Part shown: in pieces, positions 18,130 through 22,236 of the stretch
How the letters are laid out: the number at the start of each line of letters is the position of its first letter
How positions within the stretch are numbered: position 1 is the first letter of the stretch
Assembly: GCA_014885115.2 (NCBI GenBank)
Contig: WKLE02001047.1
Location: 1 to 22,236, forward strand
DNA length: 22,236 nt
DNA from: Asterionellopsis glacialis
Lineage: Eukaryota; Bacillariophyta; Plagiogrammaphyceae; Rhaphoneidales; Asterionellopsidaceae
Reading direction: 5' to 3'
Notes under the pieces: generated by a model
Seen by the model: the letters and a program-made list of their open reading frames with translations, nothing else
Told to the model about the DNA's origin: nothing
Databases searched by the model: none
Position numbers and translations under genes: made by a program

Positions 18130-18762
18130 ATGAAGACGGTTCTATTTGCATGCCGTTCGAATAGTTGCAGGTCCCAAATGGCGGAAGGATGGGCGCGAGA
18201 GTGGATTCGCTTAGAAAAAGAGAAAAATCCAGAAAGTTCACCAAGACGACAGATTCTTGAACGTTTGATTGTCGGGTCTGTCGCATTAGATGCCACTTCT
18301 GTTTTTGGTGGTATCGTGGGAGGCAACTCAGATAACCAAGAAATATGCTGTTGTGACCCCTGTTACACACCTAGCCAGCGAAAAGCTGTCAAGGGCAAGG
18401 CTATCTCAGCTATGAAAGAGGATGGTATTGACATATCCAGCTTTACTCCCAAGACAATCGACGAGTTTTTACCAAAACTTCAAGAGCCAGCAGCAGCATT
18501 GACCTTTTCACCTCAGATAGGAAAACCAATTGATGTATTAATTATTTTATGTTCTTGTGGTGATGATGTAAAGAACACGTTATCGAATAAGTCCAAGTCG
18601 GTGCAAGAGTGGAATGTGGATGCACCCACTGCATGCTCCAAGAATGGAGAAGGAGACAGTGCTTACGTCAGGGTTAGCCGTGAAATCAGAGATCAAGTTA
18701 GTGATCTCATGGAATCTTTACTTCGAGAAGAGTCTGTCAAAGCTACAAAATGTTGCGCATGA
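18130..18762 (+). CDS. arsC: Arsenate reductase, low-molecular-weight phosphatase type, with Cys-rich insert
   Basis: A 210-codon frame; the start is set by MKTVLFACRSNSCRSQMAEG at the family's usual distance from the N-terminus. The P-loop CX5R is C8-RSNSC-R14 followed by SQMAEG. AISAMKEDGIDIS (91-103) matches the family's helix and IDIS segment. VLIILCSC (C141, C143) lies at the strand that carries the redox cysteines, and WNVDAPTA (161-168) aligns with the W-x-x-x-DPA general-acid region. REIRDQVSDLMESLL is the C-terminal helix. Such enzymes reduce arsenate to arsenite through Cys relay coupled to thioredoxin or a similar donor. Unusual features are the insert CCCDPC at 73-78 and terminal CCA (C208, C209). 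Divergence from arsS supports the arsenic role. A protein-tyrosine-phosphatase role remains possible but less likely. Confidence 0.85.
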   Translation: MKTVLFACRSNSCRSQMAEGWAREWIRLEKEKNPESSPRRQILERLIVGSVALDATSVFGGIVGGNSDNQEICCCDPCYTPSQRKAVKGKAISAMKEDGIDISSFTPKTIDEFLPKLQEPAAALTFSPQIGKPIDVLIILCSCGDDVKNTLSNKSKSVQEWNVDAPTACSKNGEGDSAYVRVSREIRDQVSDLMESLLREESVKATKCCA

Positions 18763-19696
18763 GGAAGATCTACCAAAAAAATGTTTTTGTTTGTGCCTTG
18801 CCGAAGTATCTGAAGACATCTGACTTATTTTTTGTTGCTAAATCATGTTTGAAATTTCAAAAACCATGTACCGCTAATTGTTCATTATTACTGAAAATTT
18901 ATTATACAGTACATCAAGTATCTCTAACTTTGACAGCACTTTTAGTGATCTCTTCGAGGAGGCAAGTTGTCGCCCTATCTTTTCAGAATGCACACTCACA
19001 AGGTTGACACGCTGTCCTTTTTTTCTCTCGTCACAATCCTGTCCTTTGGTGTGTGTAAGGCCAAAGCTATATCTACGCTCAATTCATCAGAATGACAAAA
19101 AAAGCTCATGCTGGGAAGACACCCAAGAGCTTCTTTTTTTTTAAGTCCCAAATTCTCGTTCGTCGTGTCACCACTCTCAACTGTTCTCACAGATAGAACA
19201 GTTTTGTTCCGAAATCTATGTATTAAAAATACCGGTACCACGGTAGTTACCTGGTAGGACTCTTACGGTACCTGTACCTGGTACCTGGGTAGGTCCTTAC
19301 CTGGTAGTCCTCTCTAGTCCCACCACTCTCTCTAGACCTCTCTAGAGGGTTGTGAATAATACCGGTACCTGGTACTTTACCTGGTACCTGTACTCGTACG
19401 TCTAGCCAATACTGGTAAATAATATTCAACGAAGTATCTTTGCGTAGGTATTACTGTAGTAAATATGACAAATCAATTCTTCTCAAAACATAATATGCTT
19501 TCACTACATACACGCAGTACTGTACTAATGCTGCTTTTTCAACTCCCGCCACTCGACCCGTACGTACGTCAACCAAAAAAAGTGACAGCCAACACCAAAA
19601 GAACACATCACCGTGATCACACGCGGTTGAGACTGTTGACTGTCGACAACCCTTTTCTTCTCTAATCGAGCCATCACATCAGCAATCTCAACCTGG
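18763..19696. promoter_or_regulatory. Intergenic region with the densest TACC(N)GGTA cluster
   Basis: No supported gene; several short overlapping frames lack family features. TACCTGGTA occurs at 19248, 19275, 19298, 19366 and 19378, and TACCGGTA at 19230 and 19360, all within 157 bp. CTCTCTAGA/TCTAGAG repeats at 19312-19348 lie between. A TACGTACGT palindrome lies at about 19560-19568, roughly 130 bp upstream of the next ATG. Confidence 0.6.
19230..19386. repeat. Cluster of seven TACC(N)GGTA interrupted palindromes
   Basis: TACCGGTA at 19230-19237 and 19360-19367. TACCTGGTA at 19248-19256, 19275-19283, 19298-19306, 19366-19374 and 19378-19386. A one-base-longer TACCTGGGTA is at 19282-19291. 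Several copies overlap by 1-2 bases, giving runs such as GTACCTGTACCTGGTACC. Confidence 0.85.
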
Positions 19697-20611
19697 ATGA
19701 TAGAGAAAAAGTTATCGCTTTTCGTACTTGTAGTACTGCCTTTTCTTGTGTTGAAGGTTGCATCAGTTAGCAGTGCTGGGCAAGGAATTGCAGAAGAAAT
19801 GGAGATACAGAATACCGGGATTTCCGAAGAGGAGAAAATCTACATTTATAATCCAGCTACGGCAAACACTGAAAACATCCCCGTGACGTATACCGAAAAC
19901 TGGCCTACATGGGTTCTGTATGATAGTAAACAGCAAGAAGAAATAGTAAAGATTCCTTCTGGTGAAGATGGATTTGTCAACCCTGTTTCACATGAACAAC
20001 TTTGGCATCCTGTCGACTTGGAATATCCCGAAATGCGAATGGCTTTGGGATTTCATATCCGAGAGGGACAAATTCGTCAAATTATGCCTGCTGTCGATTT
20101 CAGTTATTCTCGGAAACACCAAAACCGCGGCTTATGTACGGTTCCACGAGCTCGACATTGGATAGAAGTTACAAATGTAGACTGGGAAGACTACGCATTG
20201 ATCGTTACAAAACGGGCAGTATATGGTAATACAGATTGGGAAGTTGTCAGCAAGAAATCTATCGCGCCCTTTTGGGGTCGAATGATTGAATACATCGCAG
20301 AATCACCTCCAGAAGAATGGAAAAAAGGATCGCACATTGTCCACGTTGTTTTGGACGATACTGCCTCAGAAGTCATGGAATGTACCAAAGTTAAGTCTGA
20401 ATTAGCCATTTCACTCGGCAAGGGATCAGAGTTGCCTGGGAAACTAAAAGTAAAGGTAACTGCAACTTCAGCTGGTTCAGAATCTGACTTTTTGCCAGAT
20501 GCATACAAACCTTTGTTCGGAGATAAGAAATATCAGAGGAGCAAGTATTTTGAGTTTAAACGAAAAAGAGCTGCCGAAAAAGAAAAATTAAAGGCAAAAT
20601 CTAATGCTTAA
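19697..20611 (+). CDS. Uncharacterised secretory-pathway protein
   Basis: A 304-codon frame. Residues 1-27 form a clear signal peptide (basic MIEKK, hydrophobic LSLFVLVVLPFLVL, likely cleavage after SSA). The mature part has no obvious membrane helix. It is rich in Trp and aromatic residues (TYTENWPTWVLYD, ARHWIEVTNVDWEDYA, APFWGRMIEY) and looks like a beta-rich folded domain up to about residue 255. It ends in a highly basic helical tail (KYFEFKRKRAAEKEKLKAK). There are few cysteines. I do not recognise the family. It could be lumenal, secreted or, less likely, plastid-targeted. A dense palindrome cluster lies 310-470 bp upstream. Confidence 0.7.
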   Translation: MIEKKLSLFVLVVLPFLVLKVASVSSAGQGIAEEMEIQNTGISEEEKIYIYNPATANTENIPVTYTENWPTWVLYDSKQQEEIVKIPSGEDGFVNPVSHEQLWHPVDLEYPEMRMALGFHIREGQIRQIMPAVDFSYSRKHQNRGLCTVPRARHWIEVTNVDWEDYALIVTKRAVYGNTDWEVVSKKSIAPFWGRMIEYIAESPPEEWKKGSHIVHVVLDDTASEVMECTKVKSELAISLGKGSELPGKLKVKVTATSAGSESDFLPDAYKPLFGDKKYQRSKYFEFKRKRAAEKEKLKAKSNA

Positions 20612-21291
20612 TTATGCACTCTCAAAGGCAAGAGCCTTCAATATTTTGAACTTATCATGTTTCTCCTTTTCGCCTAAACATGCTCAGAGTTCTTGCGACT
20701 TCACATTTTCAGGAGCCAAGTTTTCTTTTTGTAGCCCTGCTAGTCTGTGCAGGTCCGTTTGTGGGCATCTTGTACTGTATATAGAAGTAAGTTGTACATA
20801 CTATATTACAGGTACAATTTCAAAATATCTGTCACACTAATTTACTAACTCATACATTTCCAACTACCTGTACTACCATGTAGAATTAGTGCCTCATACC
20901 GGTAAGAGTCGGACCTACGTACCAGGTACTAGTACTTATGCCTCCACGAAGCTGCTCCCATATATCGATTAGTTTAGTACACGTACGTAGGCCAACTCAG
21001 AGGGTATCCAAATAATCTGCATCGACACATCAAAAAGTAGTGTCCTCTCCTATTCCTAGAGACTCTAGAGAGAGAGTCTACTGGAGAAACTCCAGTGCGA
21101 ACTATGATGTGTTTTGTGTTGAGTGTCAACGATTTCAGAGCTGTCAACGAGAAATCGGCAATAAACAAGTGACAGCACTGATCAACACTGATTACGACAC
21201 AACATTGCCAGCAAAATCTTGCTACTTGTAGTTATTCAGCATCACCAGTTTATCAGAAACTGTACTATTGCTTCTTCAGACCAATAACTCA
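20612..21291. promoter_or_regulatory. Intergenic region upstream of the FKBP gene
   Basis: No supported gene. TACCGGTA at 20897-20904 and TACCAGGTA at 20920-20928; CACGTACGTAGG near 20980. Two adjacent perfect hairpins are at 21061-21078 (GACTCT/AGAGTC) and 21081-21095 (CTGGAG-AAA-CTCCAG), about 200 bp before the ATG. Confidence 0.5.
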
Positions 21292-22184
21292 ATGATGAAA
21301 ATCTGTACATTTTTAATCTTTCTCCCTTTTGTTAACGCCTTTCAAACGTCCCCTAATGGGTATCGTGTGAGGCAGAGCAAACCTGCCATGGCTCATAGTG
21401 ATGGACAAAGTGACGGAAGAAGAGTTTTCTTGTCTTCGGTTGGAGCCGCATTCCTCTCAACTATTGCACCTAAGGCGGCCTATGCAGGTATTGATCCGAA
21501 CGCGCTAAAGAATTTGCCTGTACAGGGCGACGATTCAGGCGGTGTTACCCGTCTCAGACAGATTGAGGCGGCAAAAAATCCTGCATCTGATCTGGTCGAT
21601 AGTCCATGGGAAGATCTCGCAAGGTAAGATACTATGAAGTGAACAATTCCAAAACACAAAACTCCACGTGCACTCATCAATTCGCCATTTCTCTTTCCAG
21701 TGGAGTAGCTTATCGTGAGTATCGCCAAGGAAAGGGTGAAGCTGGTAAGTGTTCTTCTATATTAAAGAAATTGAACATGTGATATGAACTCGATTTATCT
21801 GAATGTTGTTTCTTCTATTCATGCACAGTTGTTCAACCTGGATCTAAAGTAGCAGTTGAAATGACAGTTCGATGCAAATCTTTTGCAACTGCTAATGAGC
21901 CTGGAGGGTTGAAGTATTATAGCACAAAGGATGATACTGATTTCAATGAGTACGCTTTTACAATTGGGAGTGGAGAAGCACCTCCAGGGCTCGAAGAAGG
22001 AATGATGGGAATGCGTAGGGGTGGATTACGACGCATTGAACTCCCTTCAACAATGGTTTTTGCTGCAAAGAAGGCAGATCAACTGCCACTTCCCCTGACG
22101 AAAGATGGCAAGCGTAGGTTTGAAAACCTTTTCAAGACTGATGCAACCCTCTTGTTTGAAGTGCTAGTCACCAGAGTCAAATAA
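21292..22184 (+). CDS. Thylakoid-lumen FKBP-type peptidyl-prolyl isomerase, three exons
   Basis: Exons are 21292-21623, 21701-21744 and 21829-22184 (243 residues; introns 77 and 84 nt, GT-AG). The ATG at 21292 begins MMKICTFLIFLPFVNA-FQTSP: a signal peptide with Phe at +1, the diatom plastid-import signature. A second signal follows: RRVFLSSVGAAFL (43-55) ending AYA-G at 65, a twin-arginine thylakoid signal. Together these place the mature protein in the thylakoid lumen. The mature part has GVAYREYRQGKGEAVVQPGSKV, the FKBP first strands, then FTIGSGE.PPGLEEGMMGMRRGGLRRIELP, the family's most conserved block, and a C-terminal LLFEVLVTRV strand. The mid region is shortened and several aromatic active-site residues seem replaced, as in many lumenal FKBPs, so catalysis is uncertain. 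Such proteins assist folding or assembly of photosynthetic complexes. Confidence 0.9.
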
Positions 22185-22236
22185 ATTTGCGATTTCATAA
22201 CAAAGCTAGGAATGTTAAGGTGCCAATTCTCATACT

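Noticed and set aside
18750..19144. Overlapping short frames after the arsenate reductase gene
   Set aside because: Low-complexity 3' UTR-like sequence, no conserved motifs, several frames open by chance.
19230..19386. Palindrome cluster as a CRISPR array or bacterial insertion element
   Set aside because: Copies are 8-10 bp with irregular spacing, no spacers of constant length, no terminal inverted repeats plus transposase, and the context is eukaryotic.

Overview
The window looks like nuclear DNA of a marine diatom or a close stramenopile alga. It carries spliced eukaryotic genes with short GT-AG introns (77-130 nt). Several N-termini look like two-part plastid presequences with Phe or Leu after the signal peptide. 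One protein (FKBP) also carries a twin-arginine thylakoid signal. Base composition is moderately AT-rich. I cannot name the species from sequence alone.

Layout, left to right. (1) 2-5900 (+): 5'-truncated, three-exon gene for a DENND4/Crag-like Rab exchange factor. (2) 5966-8500 (-): lysine/serine-rich, probably nuclear protein with three diverged C-terminal repeats; its stop lies 65 bp from that of gene 1. (3) 9594-10166 (+): small unknown protein behind a double TATA-like element. (4) 10384-11893 (-): two-exon TraB/PrgY-family membrane protein. (5) 12782-13966 (+): secretory or plastid-targeted GNAT-like protein with one membrane helix. (6) 14361-15545 (+): enoyl-CoA hydratase-family protein closely resembling ECHDC1 (ethylmalonyl-CoA decarboxylase). 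(7) 15932-17465 (-): arsenosugar-biosynthesis radical SAM protein ArsS. (8) 18130-18762 (+): arsenate reductase of the low-molecular-weight phosphatase type. (9) 19697-20611 (+): unknown secretory protein. (10) 21292-22184 (+): three-exon thylakoid-lumen FKBP-type prolyl isomerase.

The most interesting unit is the divergent arsenic pair, genes 7 and 8, which share a 664-bp upstream region. Arsenate reductase would turn arsenate into arsenite. ArsS acts after arsenite methylation (ArsM, not in this window) to build arsenosugar precursors. The ArsS gene appears to encode a selenoprotein. In the frame matching the family's C-terminal motif, a TGA falls where other members have Cys or Sec, a TAA follows six codons later, and a convincing SECIS-like hairpin lies about 80 nt downstream. 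A two-base N gap at 16033-16034 breaks the frame just before this tail, so simple ORF calling gives a wrong C-terminus.

The second global pattern is a short interrupted palindrome, TACC(N)GGTA. About 17 exact copies lie in upstream intergenic regions (8.9-9.3, 12.2-12.6, 19.2-19.4 and 20.9 kb). I found none in coding sequence or between convergent genes. A third theme is introns flanked by direct repeats (genes 1 and 4), suggesting recent intron gain by local duplication.
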